Shown here: positions 41,996 through 50,946 of the stretch, one piece after another
Layout of the letters: each line of letters opens with the position of its first letter
Numbering within the stretch: position 1 is the first letter of the stretch
Assembly: GCA_024234215.1 (NCBI GenBank)
Contig: JACKOQ010000001.1
Location: 1-64,000 of the forward strand
Direction of reading: 5' to 3'
DNA from: Pseudomonadales bacterium
Lineage (GTDB): Bacteria; Pseudomonadota; Gammaproteobacteria; Pseudomonadales; UBA5862
Length of the DNA: 64,000 nucleotides
Notes under the pieces: generated by a model
Databases searched by the model: none
Told to the model about the DNA's origin: nothing
The model's input: the letters and a program-made list of their open reading frames with translations, nothing else
Translations under genes and position numbers: made by a program

Positions 41996-43429
41996 ATGAG
42001 AAAAATTGTCTCCTGTCTTGCCCTGCTGATGGCGGCAGGCCTTGCCGTTTCCGGCTTTGCCGACGAGGCCCCGGCCGCGGCGGCAGCAGCGGCCGTGCCA
42101 GTGCCCAACAAGGGCGATGTCAGCTGGATGCTGGTGTCGACGCTGCTGGTGCTGATGATGAGCGTCCCCGCGCTGGCACTGTTTTACGGCGGCATGGTGC
42201 GCGCCAAGAACATGCTGTCGGTACTGATGCAGGTTTTCGTGGTCTTCTCGCTGATCACCGTGCTCTGGTGCATCTACGGCTACAGTCTGGCCTTCACCGA
42301 GGGCAATGCCTTCTTCGGCAGCTTTGGCCGGCTCTTTCTCAATGGTCTGTTCGATTCGTCAACCGGCACCTTCGCGATGGCGGCCACCTTCAGCAAGGCG
42401 ACCGTCATCCCAGAGATGCTGTTTGCCGCCTTCCAGGCCACCTTCGCCGCCATCACCTGCTGTCTGGTGGTGGGCGCCTTTGCCGAGCGGACCCGCTTCT
42501 CGGCCGTGCTGCTGTTCATGGTGCTCTGGTTCACCTTCTCCTACATTCCAGTTGCGCACATGGTCTGGTTCTGGATGGGGCCCGATGCCTACAGCGATCC
42601 GTCGGTGGTCGATGCCATGAACGCCAAGGCCGGCTTCATCTGGGCGATGGGTGCACTTGATTTCGCCGGCGGCACGGTGGTGCACATCAACGCAGGCGTG
42701 GCCGGACTGGTCGGTGCCTATATGGTCGGCAAGCGGACCGGCTATGGCCGCGAGGCGATGAAGCCGCACAACCTGACCATGACCATGATCGGCGCGGCGC
42801 TGCTGTGGACCGGCTGGTTCGGCTTCAATGCCGGCTCGGCGCTCGAAGCCAACAACTCCGCCGTACTGGCCTTCATGAACACCTTCCTGGCCACGGCCTG
42901 CGCGGTGCTCTCCTGGACCTTCGCCGAGTGGCTCACCAAGGGCAAGCCATCGATGCTGGGCGCTGCCTCGGGCGCGGTCGCAGGACTGGTGGCCATCACC
43001 CCGGCCGCCGGGAATGTCGGCATCCCTGGCGCCTTCGCGATCGGTCTGATTGCCGGCGTGGTCTGCCTGTGGGGCGTGAATGGCCTGAAACGGATGCTGA
43101 ACGTCGATGATTCGCTGGATGTCTTTGGCGTTCACGCGCTTGGCGGTATTCTGGGCGCGTTGCTGACTGGCGTGTTCAACTCGCCGGCCTTGGGTGGACC
43201 CGGCTTCGTCACCGACTGGGTCACGGCGCAGACCGGTTTCAGCAGCATCGGTGCGCAGCTGCTGGTTCAGGCCAAGGGCGTGGGCGTCACCGTCATCTGG
43301 TCAGCCGTGGTTGCCTTCATCGCCTACAAGATCAGTGACCTGATGATCGGTCTGCGGGTGCCGGTGGATGTGGAGCGCGAAGGGCTCGACGTCAACGAAC
43401 ATGGCGAGACCGCCTATCATATGAGCTGA
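41996..43429 (+). CDS. amtB: ammonium transporter AmtB
   Basis: A 477-residue inner-membrane ammonium channel. A cleaved signal sequence (residues 1-22, ending GFA) is followed by a poly-alanine linker and about 11 TM helices. ALFYGGMVRAKNMLS is the family start. The twin pore histidines lie in FAGGTVVHINAG and FGVHALGGILGALL; SWTFAEWL and the aromatic gate region are also visible. GGAGG lies 8-9 nt before the ATG. glnK follows after 75 nt; the P-II protein plugs the channel when nitrogen is plentiful. Confidence 0.96.
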   Translation: MRKIVSCLALLMAAGLAVSGFADEAPAAAAAAAVPVPNKGDVSWMLVSTLLVLMMSVPALALFYGGMVRAKNMLSVLMQVFVVFSLITVLWCIYGYSLAFTEGNAFFGSFGRLFLNGLFDSSTGTFAMAATFSKATVIPEMLFAAFQATFAAITCCLVVGAFAERTRFSAVLLFMVLWFTFSYIPVAHMVWFWMGPDAYSDPSVVDAMNAKAGFIWAMGALDFAGGTVVHINAGVAGLVGAYMVGKRTGYGREAMKPHNLTMTMIGAALLWTGWFGFNAGSALEANNSAVLAFMNTFLATACAVLSWTFAEWLTKGKPSMLGAASGAVAGLVAITPAAGNVGIPGAFAIGLIAGVVCLWGVNGLKRMLNVDDSLDVFGVHALGGILGALLTGVFNSPALGGPGFVTDWVTAQTGFSSIGAQLLVQAKGVGVTVIWSAVVAFIAYKISDLMIGLRVPVDVEREGLDVNEHGETAYHMS

Positions 43430-43504
43430 CAGAGTGACGGCCGGGCGGTACGCTCCGCCCGGCCGGATCAAGAATGGTTACCGCGAATTCAGAGGATTGA
43501 CTGC

Positions 43505-43843
43505 ATGAAAATGGTTACTGCGATCATCAAGCCCTTCAAACTGGACGATGTACGCGAAGCGCTTTCCGACATCGGCGTTCAGGGAATCACCGTCACCGAG
43601 GTCAAGGGTTTCGGCCGGCAAAAGGGCCATACCGAGCTCTACCGTGGCGCAGAATATGTCGTCGACTTTCTGCCCAAGGTCAAGATCGAGGTGGCCATCA
43701 CCGACGAACTGCTCGATCAGGCGCTCGAGGTGATTGCCAAGGCCGCGAACACCGGCAAGATCGGCGACGGCAAGATCTTCGTCGTCAATCTGGAGCAGGC
43801 CCTGCGGATCCGCACCGGCGAAACCGGCAAGGATGCGCTCTGA
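43505..43843 (+). CDS. glnK: nitrogen regulatory P-II protein GlnK
   Basis: A 112-residue P-II signal protein, exact family length. MKMVTAIIKPFKLDDVREAL opens it. The T-loop KGHTELYRGAEYVVDFLPK carries Tyr51, the uridylylation site, and TGKIGDGKIFV is the ATP/2-oxoglutarate B-loop. It controls AmtB by direct block of the channel. Here the order is amtB-glnK, the reverse of E. coli glnK-amtB. A strong terminator follows at 43931. Confidence 0.97.
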   Translation: MKMVTAIIKPFKLDDVREALSDIGVQGITVTEVKGFGRQKGHTELYRGAEYVVDFLPKVKIEVAITDELLDQALEVIAKAANTGKIGDGKIFVVNLEQALRIRTGETGKDAL

Positions 43844-43885
43844 GCGCTGACGACTGACAGAGGATTCAGGCAACCGTTCAGTTCA

Positions 43886-43905
43886 CCGGGCTTGCAGGAG
43901 CCCGG
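43886..43905 (+). other. stem-loop in the glnK 3' region
   Basis: CCGGGCT-TGCAGG-AGCCCGG, a 7-bp stem without a T-run, lies 25 nt upstream of the real terminator. It may protect the 3' end. Confidence 0.4.
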
Positions 43906-43930
43906 TCAGGTTTGGCGAGTGGGAGACTTA

Positions 43931-43957
43931 AGGGGCGCACTGCGCCCCTCTTTTTTA
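43931..43957 (+). terminator. Rho-independent terminator after glnK
   Basis: AGGGGCG-CACTG-CGCCCCT stem followed by CTTTTTTAT, 88 nt after the glnK stop. A textbook intrinsic terminator. Confidence 0.9.
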
Positions 43958-44054
43958 TGTGCGCTGCTTCACGAAGGTGAATGAAGCATCGTCATCGTGA
44001 TCAGGCCGCTGACTATGCTTCGGGAAGGTTCTCCGCCCACCCCGTCCCAAGCAG

Positions 44055-44516
44055 ATGTCACGCTTCATCATTGCCATCATCGCCCTGTTGTTCGCCATGC
44101 AGCTCCAGGCTGCCGATCGGGTCTACCGCTGGAGTGATGCCGCAGGCAGACCCCATTTTGGTTACCACCCCCCCGCTGACGCTCCGTCAGAGCGCATGCA
44201 GCTCACCTCCGCCCGATTTGCCGCACCACCGGGCGAGGCCCGGACACCGCAGCAGGAGATCGTCCGACTGCTGCGGGCCATGGAGGCCGACCACGCCGCT
44301 GACGCCGCCCGCCTGGCGCGGCAACGGCAGGAGGCTGCGGTGCGTGCAGGGCGCTGCCAGCAGGCCGAGCAGCAGCTCGCGCTCTACCGGCTCGGGATGC
44401 CGGTTTTCAAAGAGGGTGAACAGGGTGAACGGCTGTTTCTGAATGAGAGCGAGCGCTCTGCCGCATTCAGCGCCTGGCGTGGCGCGGCGGAGCGCGATTG
44501 CGACAGCGCGAGCTGA
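44055..44516 (+). CDS. DUF4124-domain exported protein
   Basis: A 153-residue protein. Signal peptide MSRFIIAIIALLFAMQLQA is followed by DRVYRWSDAAGRPHFGYHPP, the short DUF4124 beta unit common in periplasmic proteins of Gammaproteobacteria. A coiled-coil-like segment rich in Ala, Arg and Gln (about 60-115) and a two-cysteine pattern (GRCQQ, ERDCDS) follow. The function of DUF4124 proteins is not known. The ribosome site is weak. Convergent with the ABC transporter gene; the two stops are one base apart. Confidence 0.75.
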   Translation: MSRFIIAIIALLFAMQLQAADRVYRWSDAAGRPHFGYHPPADAPSERMQLTSARFAAPPGEARTPQQEIVRLLRAMEADHAADAARLARQRQEAAVRAGRCQQAEQQLALYRLGMPVFKEGEQGERLFLNESERSAAFSAWRGAAERDCDSAS

Positions 44517-44517
44517 C

Positions 44518-46359
44518 TCAGCCTGTCTCGGCCAAAGCGCCGCCATGGCGCAGTTCCGCTGCGGTTTCGTGCTGTTGCAGCAGCCACATCCGCGCGTAGA
44601 CCCCGCCCTGCGCCAACAACTGCGCGTGGCTGCCACGCTCGACGACCTCACCCTGTTCCAGCACCAGAATCTCATCGGCGTCGACCACGGTCGACAGGCG
44701 ATGGGCAATGATCAGCGTGGTCCGGTTGCGGGCGATTTCGGCCAGCGCGCTCTGAATCGACCGCTCGGTGGGTGAATCGAGCGCCGAGGTCGCCTCGTCG
44801 AAAATCAGGATCGGCGGATTCTTCAAAATGGTCCGGGCGATCGCCACCCGCTGCTTTTCGCCGCCGGAGAGCTTCAGTCCGCGCTCGCCGACCAGGGTCT
44901 GCCAGCCATCGGGCAGCTGTTCGATGAAGTGATGGATCTGCGCCGAACGTGCTGCGGCGATCACCTCCTCCCGGCTGGCCGTCGGGCGGCCATAGGCGAT
45001 GTTGTAGTAGATGGTGTCGTTGAACAGCACGGTGTCCTGCGGCACGATGCCGATGTGGGCGCGCAGGCTCTGCTGGGTCAGTTGCCGGATGTCGACGCCA
45101 TCGATGCGCACCGCGCCACCACTGACGTCATAAAAGCGGAACAGCAGCCGCACCAGCGTCGACTTGCCCGCCCCCGAACTGCCGACCACCGCCAGCCGCT
45201 GGCCGGCCGGAATCGAAAAAGTGACCTTGCGCAGGATCGGCCGGCGCGGATCGTAGCCGAAGTCGACGGCGTCAAAGTCGACCCGCGCTGCCGTGGTGGC
45301 CAGTGGCCGGGCCTCCGCTGCATCGCCCACCTCGGCCTCTTCGCGCAGCAGCGCAAACATCTTCTCCATGTCGGTCAATGCCTGACGAATCTCCCGGTAG
45401 GCCATGCCGAGCGCATTCAGTGGCGTGTAGAGCTGAATCAGAAACGCATTGACCGCAACCAGATCGCCGAGGGTCATGCTGCCCTGGACCACGCCATCGG
45501 CGGCCAGCCAGACCAGCAGGGTGACCCCGACGGCAATGATCGCCGACTGACCGCTGTTGAGCACCCCCATCGATTTTTCATTCTTGATCGCCGCCTGCTC
45601 CCACCGCTGCATCGCCGCGTCGTAGCGCTGCGCTTCAAAGGTTTCGTTGCCGAAATATTTGACCGTCTCATAGTTGAGCAGCGAGTCGATCGAGGCGACA
45701 TTGGCCCGGGAGTCGAGCTCGTTCATCGTGCGCCGTATCTGGGTGCGCCAGTTGGTGACGACGATGGTGAAGACCACATAGATGACGACGGTGACCAGCG
45801 TCGTCGACACGAACCGCCAGTCGTAGAGGGTCATGAAGATCGCAGTGGTCAGGGCGATCTCCAGCAGGGTGGGGATGATGCTGAACAGCAGGAAGCTGAG
45901 CAGCGAGCCGATGCCGCGCGTCCCGCGCGCGATGTCACGCGAGACGCCGCCGGTCTGCCGATCGAGATGAAAGCGCAGGCTCAGCTGGTGCAGGTGGTTG
46001 AACATCTCCAGCGCCACCTGGCGGATGGCGCCCTGCTCCACCTTGGCGAAGATGGCGTTGCGCACCTGCACGAAGGCGGTCGAGGCCAGCCGCACGGCAC
46101 CGTAGGCCAGGATCAGTCCAAGTGGCACCATCACCGCGATGCCCGGCTTCGCCGTCATGCCATCGACGATCTGCTTGAGCAGCAGCGGAATCGACACGGT
46201 GGCCACCTTGGCCAGCACCAGACAGAGCAGCGCCAGAATCACCCGCTGCCGGTAGCGCCACAGGTAGGGGAAGAGCGTGCGCAGGGTGGCCCAGTCCGAG
46301 CGTGACGACTGACTCTCCAACTCGGGCGCTTCATCGATTGGAGGGCGCATGCCGCGCAT
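44518..46359 (-). CDS. Atm1/HMT1-type ABC exporter (fused permease-ATPase)
   Basis: A 613-residue half-transporter. Six TM helices (about residues 35-335) precede the ATPase. SLLNYETVKYFGNETFE is the hallmark of the Atm1/ABCB7 group, whose bacterial members export glutathione derivatives or heavy-metal complexes. In the ATPase are Walker A VGSSGAGKST, signature LSGGEKQRVAIAR, Walker B ILIFDEATSALD and the H-loop IAHRLST. AGGAG lies 8 nt before ATG 46359. It is the last gene of a four-gene minus-strand unit, 12 nt after an NTF2-like gene. The substrate is inferred from the family only. Confidence 0.9.
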   Translation of the reverse strand: MRGMRPPIDEAPELESQSSRSDWATLRTLFPYLWRYRQRVILALLCLVLAKVATVSIPLLLKQIVDGMTAKPGIAVMVPLGLILAYGAVRLASTAFVQVRNAIFAKVEQGAIRQVALEMFNHLHQLSLRFHLDRQTGGVSRDIARGTRGIGSLLSFLLFSIIPTLLEIALTTAIFMTLYDWRFVSTTLVTVVIYVVFTIVVTNWRTQIRRTMNELDSRANVASIDSLLNYETVKYFGNETFEAQRYDAAMQRWEQAAIKNEKSMGVLNSGQSAIIAVGVTLLVWLAADGVVQGSMTLGDLVAVNAFLIQLYTPLNALGMAYREIRQALTDMEKMFALLREEAEVGDAAEARPLATTAARVDFDAVDFGYDPRRPILRKVTFSIPAGQRLAVVGSSGAGKSTLVRLLFRFYDVSGGAVRIDGVDIRQLTQQSLRAHIGIVPQDTVLFNDTIYYNIAYGRPTASREEVIAAARSAQIHHFIEQLPDGWQTLVGERGLKLSGGEKQRVAIARTILKNPPILIFDEATSALDSPTERSIQSALAEIARNRTTLIIAHRLSTVVDADEILVLEQGEVVERGSHAQLLAQGGVYARMWLLQQHETAAELRHGGALAETG

Positions 46360-46371
46360 CGGCCTGTCTCC

Positions 46372-46743
46372 TCAACCCTTGAGCTGGTTGGCGTAGGTGG
46401 CCATGTCGAAGTAGTCGCGCCACACCTTGATCTTGCCAGCCTCGATCTCGAACACGCCGACGCAGGGGAGTGCCACATCACCCTGGCTGGTCTGCGCGCG
46501 GTCGACCCGCTCGGCCATCACCAGATTGCCGCTGGAAATCAGGTTCAGGACCTCCCATTCGGTGCTCTTCCAGCTGCTGGAAAAACCGGCGATCAGCTTC
46601 TCGACATTCTCCCGGCCGCACACCGGCTGGGTCGGCATGTTGTGATAGCAGCCATCCTCGGTGAAGTAGCTGGCCAGCTCCTTGGCATCGAGACGGCTCC
46701 AGGCAGTGATGAATTGGCGAATCAAGGTCTCATTGGCGTTCAT
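46372..46743 (-). CDS. NTF2-like protein, limonene-1,2-epoxide-hydrolase family
   Basis: A 123-residue cone-shaped NTF2-fold protein. IRQFITAWSRLDAKELASYFTEDGCYHNMPTQPVCGRENV and VFEIEAGKIKVWRDYFDM follow the limonene-epoxide-hydrolase (LEH) pattern, with Asp and Arg in WRDYFD and MAERVDR as the catalytic positions of that family. The natural substrate is unknown; the same fold serves as ketosteroid isomerase-like enzyme. Its start overlaps the end of the upstream amidohydrolase gene by 14 nt; the ABC exporter starts 12 nt downstream. Confidence 0.82.
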   Translation of the reverse strand: MNANETLIRQFITAWSRLDAKELASYFTEDGCYHNMPTQPVCGRENVEKLIAGFSSSWKSTEWEVLNLISSGNLVMAERVDRAQTSQGDVALPCVGVFEIEAGKIKVWRDYFDMATYANQLKG

Positions 46744-47557
46744 TGGCGCTCTCCTTGGAGGATGATGGGTGATCGAATTCGGGTTGAAGCTGCGTCAGCA
46801 GCCGGGCCAGCAGCGCTGCCCAGTGCGCCTGGCCGGCGGCATCGGCCAGCAGATCCTGGCGAATCTCGATCTCGACATGGACGATGCCGCGCTGTTCGCC
46901 ATGGACCGGGATGCCATAGTCGCTGCCGTCGCTGATGAAGTAGGGCTGGTTGTCACCGACCGTCAGCCCCGGCTCCTGCCGCAGCAGCTCGATCAGCCGC
47001 CGGCCCAGGCGCGGGTCGCGGTGGTAGAGCAGGCCGATCTGCCACGGTCGCTGCACGCCGAGGTAGCAGGGGGTGAAGCTGTGCAGCGCCACCAGGATGG
47101 TGCTGCGCCGCTGTCGCTGGCGCAGATCGAGTTCGGCGCGGATGCGGTCATGGTAGGGGATGAAGATCTCGTTCTGGCGCGCGGCGATCTCGGCCGGCGA
47201 CAGAGCGACATTGCCCGGGATCGGCGTCTCTTCGCTCAGCGTGACGATCGACTGCGGACTGTCGAGCGGCCGGTTGCAGTCGATCACCAGCCGCGAGTAG
47301 TTCTGCAGGATCAGCCAGGCATCGAGCTGCGCAGAGAGCAGCTTGGCCAGGCCGGCCACGCCGATGTCCCAGCCGATGTGGCGTTGCCGATCACTGTCGC
47401 ACAGGCCGAGGCTGCCGAGCACACGCGGCAGCCGGTGGCTGGCGTGGTCAGCGGTCAGAAAGAAGGGTGAGGCGCCCGCCGGGCAGCAGACCTGATACGC
47501 GGCGGGTTCATCGTCGGCGAGCAGTCGCTGGCGGCTGTGATCGGGGGCGGTTTGCAT
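46730..47557 (-). CDS. N-formylglutamate amidohydrolase family protein
   Basis: A 275-residue metallo-hydrolase of the FGase family (PF05013), which removes formyl from N-formyl-glutamate in histidine breakdown or acts on related amides. FFLTADHASHRLP, GWDIGVAGLAKLLS, YSRLVIDCNRPLDSP, LVALHSFTPCYLG and VHVEIEIRQDLL are the conserved blocks, with the HAS, DxNR and H-S-F-T residues as metal and substrate ligands. Start ATG 47557 with AAGG 5 nt upstream; a TTG at 47569 is in frame. No hut genes are nearby. It sits 63 nt after an acyl-CoA synthetase. Confidence 0.85.
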   Translation of the reverse strand: MQTAPDHSRQRLLADDEPAAYQVCCPAGASPFFLTADHASHRLPRVLGSLGLCDSDRQRHIGWDIGVAGLAKLLSAQLDAWLILQNYSRLVIDCNRPLDSPQSIVTLSEETPIPGNVALSPAEIAARQNEIFIPYHDRIRAELDLRQRQRRSTILVALHSFTPCYLGVQRPWQIGLLYHRDPRLGRRLIELLRQEPGLTVGDNQPYFISDGSDYGIPVHGEQRGIVHVEIEIRQDLLADAAGQAHWAALLARLLTQLQPEFDHPSSSKESANERQ

Positions 47558-47620
47558 CGGGCCTTGCAATCATCACGTGGCTGCCGCGCCGACAGTGGCG
47601 CGGCGCGGCAGGGAGCTGGA

Positions 47621-49438
47621 TCAGGCAGTGAGCTTGACTCCGGTCAGTTCGGAGAGCAGCAGCTTGACCTGCGGATAGTCCATCTTGCCATTCTCGCGAC
47701 GCGGAATCTCGCCGACGATCCAGACCTTCTTCGGCTTTTTGTAGTTCGACAGCTTCTGTTCGCAATGCTCGATCAGCCGCTGCTCGCTCAACTGCTGGCC
47801 CGGCTTGAACGAGACCATCGCATTGATCGCCTGCCCCCAGCGCTCGTCGGGTACGCCCAGCACGCAGCAATCCTCCACCTCGGGCAGATCCTTCAGCACC
47901 TTCTCGACCTCTTCGGGGTAGACCTTTTCGCCGCCGGTGTTGATGCAGTGGGTACCGCGGCCGAGCAGGATCAGCGTGCCATCCTCGCGCAGCTTGCAGA
48001 AGTCGCCGAAGATCGAATAGCGCACGCCGCGAATGACACGGAAGGTCTTGGCGGTCTTCTCCGGATCGCCCCAGTAGCCGCGCGGGATGGCGCCGCTGAC
48101 GGCGAGCTGGCCGATGGTGTCGCTGCCCGGCACCACCTCGTTGTCCTGCTCGTCGAACACCTTCATGTGCGGTGCCAACTGGAAGTTCATGCTGCGCACC
48201 GCCTCGCCGCTGTCCGAGGCCAGCGTCGGTTCGGCACGGCTCAGCCCCTCGGAGGCGCCGAGCGAATCCATGATCACCAGTTGCGGGTTGAACTTGAGCA
48301 GGCCGCGCTTGTGAATCGCCGAGAAGATGACGCCGGACGAAACGATGCTGCGCAGCGCGCTGGTGTCGTAGCGCTTGGCCTCCAGCTCGGCCGCCAGCGG
48401 TGCGGCAAAGGTGTCGCCGACGATGGAGAGCGAGGTGGCCCGTTCGCGCTCGATGATCTCCCAGATCTCCTTCGGGCTGAAGTTCTTGCTCTCGGCGAAC
48501 AGCAGTGCGCCGCCCTTGGTCAGGGTCATGATCGCCGAGAGATAGCCGGTGCCATGCATCAATGGACAGGCGATCATGCTGCGGGCCTGCTTGCCGGCGG
48601 CGATGCTCTTGCGGGCCGCGGTGGCCAGCTCATCGAGCGAGCCGGCACTCTCGCGCAGGGCGGTCGCCGTGATTCGCTTCAGCAGAAAATCCTGCACCCA
48701 CTGCTGCCCCAGCAGCCAGCGGTTGAGGCCGCTCTGCAGAAAGCGGTGAACGATGGTGGTGCGCTCGCCGCTGGCCGGAGCGAAAAACTCTCGTGGTGCA
48801 TCTTTCATCTTTGGCAGCAGCGCGGCGAAGCCGGCCGTATTGAGCAGATGGCCATACTCCCAGAACTGCCGGTCCCACATCACCCCCTTGGGGTAACCGG
48901 TGGTGCCGCCGGTGTAGAGCAGCCACTGGATGTCGTCATTGTCGGGGCCGCGCCAGTCGAAATGGAGCGGCTGGCCGAGCTGCTCGGCCAGCGCTGCCTC
49001 GTAGCCGAGCTGGTTGGCCGAGGTTTCGGCACCCTCGCCGATCACCACCACCAGCTTCAGCGTGTCGATCTCGTGGCGAATCTCGTCCAGCACCGGCAGG
49101 AAGTCGGCATGGATGAACAGCGTGTGCGAGCCCGAGTCGCGCAGCAGATAGCGCAGCTCATCACCCTTGTACTTGTAGTTGACGTTGCAGGGAATCGCCG
49201 CGATCTTGCCGGCCGCCAGATAGCACTCCATGTGCTCCGGCGAGTTGCGTTCCATGACCGACACCCGGTCACCGCGCTGAATGCCGTGCGCCAGCAGCAG
49301 ATTGGCCAGCGCATCGGTGCGCCGATCGACCTCGGCATAGCTGAACCGGCGCCTGCCCTGCACCATGCACTCGGCGTTGGGCACCGCCTTGGCCACTGCC
49401 GAAAACTTGCAATAGAGGTTGAGGTGGTGGTTGTCCAT
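47621..49438 (-). CDS. AMP-binding acyl-CoA synthetase (FadD3/FadD19-like)
   Basis: A 605-residue adenylate-forming ligase distinct from the one at 3602. P-loop LLYTGGTTGYPKGVMWDRQFWEY near 185; A5-type MDSLGASEG near 400; hinge GRGTHCINTGGEKVYPEEVE near 500; and the adenylation lysine in RRENGKMDYP near the C-terminus. The TGGTTG variant of the P-loop and the VMWxRQF stretch are typical of the FadD3/FadD17/FadD19 branch that activates steroid side-chain or other bulky acids. The substrate is unproven. AGGAG is 8 nt before the ATG. First gene of the four-gene minus-strand unit. Confidence 0.87.
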   Translation of the reverse strand: MDNHHLNLYCKFSAVAKAVPNAECMVQGRRRFSYAEVDRRTDALANLLLAHGIQRGDRVSVMERNSPEHMECYLAAGKIAAIPCNVNYKYKGDELRYLLRDSGSHTLFIHADFLPVLDEIRHEIDTLKLVVVIGEGAETSANQLGYEAALAEQLGQPLHFDWRGPDNDDIQWLLYTGGTTGYPKGVMWDRQFWEYGHLLNTAGFAALLPKMKDAPREFFAPASGERTTIVHRFLQSGLNRWLLGQQWVQDFLLKRITATALRESAGSLDELATAARKSIAAGKQARSMIACPLMHGTGYLSAIMTLTKGGALLFAESKNFSPKEIWEIIERERATSLSIVGDTFAAPLAAELEAKRYDTSALRSIVSSGVIFSAIHKRGLLKFNPQLVIMDSLGASEGLSRAEPTLASDSGEAVRSMNFQLAPHMKVFDEQDNEVVPGSDTIGQLAVSGAIPRGYWGDPEKTAKTFRVIRGVRYSIFGDFCKLREDGTLILLGRGTHCINTGGEKVYPEEVEKVLKDLPEVEDCCVLGVPDERWGQAINAMVSFKPGQQLSEQRLIEHCEQKLSNYKKPKKVWIVGEIPRRENGKMDYPQVKLLLSELTGVKLTA

Positions 49439-49646
49439 GATGCGGCTCCTGCTGAGTTCGCTGTTGTTATTGTCGTGATCGCTCCATCTCGCCGGCGCTC
49501 GGTGCGCCAGCCCGCCGAAGCTAGCCGATGGCTGCCATCAAGTAAAGTGGCCGTCGTGGTCTTCGACTGGCATCGGCGCCCGCCATCTGCTAAAAGGCGG
49601 CTGCAACCCCTCCATTCATTCATTCTCATCGGTACGGAAGGTCACC

Positions 49647-50912
49647 ATGCGCCGCCTGCTCGCCACCGCTCATGCGCTGCTGCTCCTTGTACTCACGCTG
49701 CCGGCCGCTGCCGAGCAGCGCTTCAACCTCTGTCTCGACTCCCTGCGACAGCAGGCCAGCAGCCAGGGCATCCACGGCGCCACCCTCGATCTGGCCTTTG
49801 CCGACATCAGCCAGCGTCCCGAGGTGTTGCAGAAGGACCGCGGTGGGCAATCGGAGTTCATCTACACCTTCTGGCACTATCTGGGGCGCAGCGTGTCGCC
49901 GGAACGGGTCGAGACCGGTCGCAACCAGATCGCCACCCACCGCGAGCTGCTGGAGCAGATCAGCCGCCAGTACGGCGTGCCCTACCACTATCTGGTGGCG
50001 CTGTGGGGACTCGAAACCAACTTCGGCCGCTATCTCGGCGACATTCCGACCCTCGATGCGCTGGCCACGCTGGCCTGCGACCAGCGCCGCAGCAGCATGT
50101 TCGGCCGCCAGTTCGTCGAAGCGCTGCGGCTGGTCGACCAGGGCAAGATCGCCCGGGAGTCGATGCGCGGCTCCTGGGCCGGCGCGATGGGGCAGGTGCA
50201 GTTCATGCCCGGCACCTATGCGCTCTATGCGGTCGATTACGACGGCAATGGCCGCACCGACCTGTGGAATGACCTGCCCGATGTCTTTGCCTCCGCCGCC
50301 AACTACCTGAACCGCATCGGCTGGAAGGAGCAGGACCGCTGGGGTCGCGAAGTGCGGGTGCCGCGCGATCTGCCTTGGAATCTGACCGGCATCAAGGGCT
50401 GGCGCCCAATGAGCGAATGGCGACGGCTCGGCGTGCGCCAGGTCGATGGTTCACCGCTGCCCGAGGATGGGCGTCAGGCTGCGCTGCTGACGCCCGAAGG
50501 CTACGAGGGGCCCTGTTTTCTGGTCTATGACAACTTCAAGGTGGTGATGCGCTGGAATGCCTCCAGCTACTACGCGCTGGCGGTCGGCCACCTCGCCGAC
50601 CGGCTGGCCGGCGGGCCGGAACTGCACGCCAGGCCACCGGTGCAGACCTTCTATCGCCGTGCCGAAGCGGTCGAGATCCAGCAGCGGTTGACCATTCTGG
50701 GGTATGAGCTGGGCCAGCAGGATGGCCTGCTGGGCGGTCGCACCCAGACGGCCATCAAGCAGTTCCAGAGCCTGCATGGGCTGCCGGTCGATGGCTACCC
50801 CAGCCAGCCGCTGCTCGAACAGCTGCGCCGATTGACTCCATCGCTGGCGGTTCCCGTCAATGCGGCCATCCACAGCCACGGAGGCAAGGTCGCCACGACA
50901 GTCGGGGAGTAG
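49647..50912 (+). CDS. lytic murein transglycosylase, MltB/SltB family with C-terminal peptidoglycan-binding domain
   Basis: A 421-residue periplasmic enzyme that cleaves glycan strands with 1,6-anhydro ring formation. Signal peptide MRRLLATAHALLLLVLTLPAA (to ~22). The catalytic glutamate is in VALWGLETNFGRYLGD (about residue 124). GSWAGAMGQVQFMPGTY and AVDYDGNGRTDLWNDLPDVFASAANYL are family motifs. A C-terminal PG_binding_1 domain (about 345-398) starts EAVEIQQRLTILGYELG. No lipobox, so it is probably soluble. It is divergent from the acyl-CoA synthetase (208 nt). Confidence 0.92.
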   Translation: MRRLLATAHALLLLVLTLPAAAEQRFNLCLDSLRQQASSQGIHGATLDLAFADISQRPEVLQKDRGGQSEFIYTFWHYLGRSVSPERVETGRNQIATHRELLEQISRQYGVPYHYLVALWGLETNFGRYLGDIPTLDALATLACDQRRSSMFGRQFVEALRLVDQGKIARESMRGSWAGAMGQVQFMPGTYALYAVDYDGNGRTDLWNDLPDVFASAANYLNRIGWKEQDRWGREVRVPRDLPWNLTGIKGWRPMSEWRRLGVRQVDGSPLPEDGRQAALLTPEGYEGPCFLVYDNFKVVMRWNASSYYALAVGHLADRLAGGPELHARPPVQTFYRRAEAVEIQQRLTILGYELGQQDGLLGGRTQTAIKQFQSLHGLPVDGYPSQPLLEQLRRLTPSLAVPVNAAIHSHGGKVATTVGE

Positions 50913-50946
50913 TGGCGCTGCGGGACCGCATCCGACTGCCGAGCGG

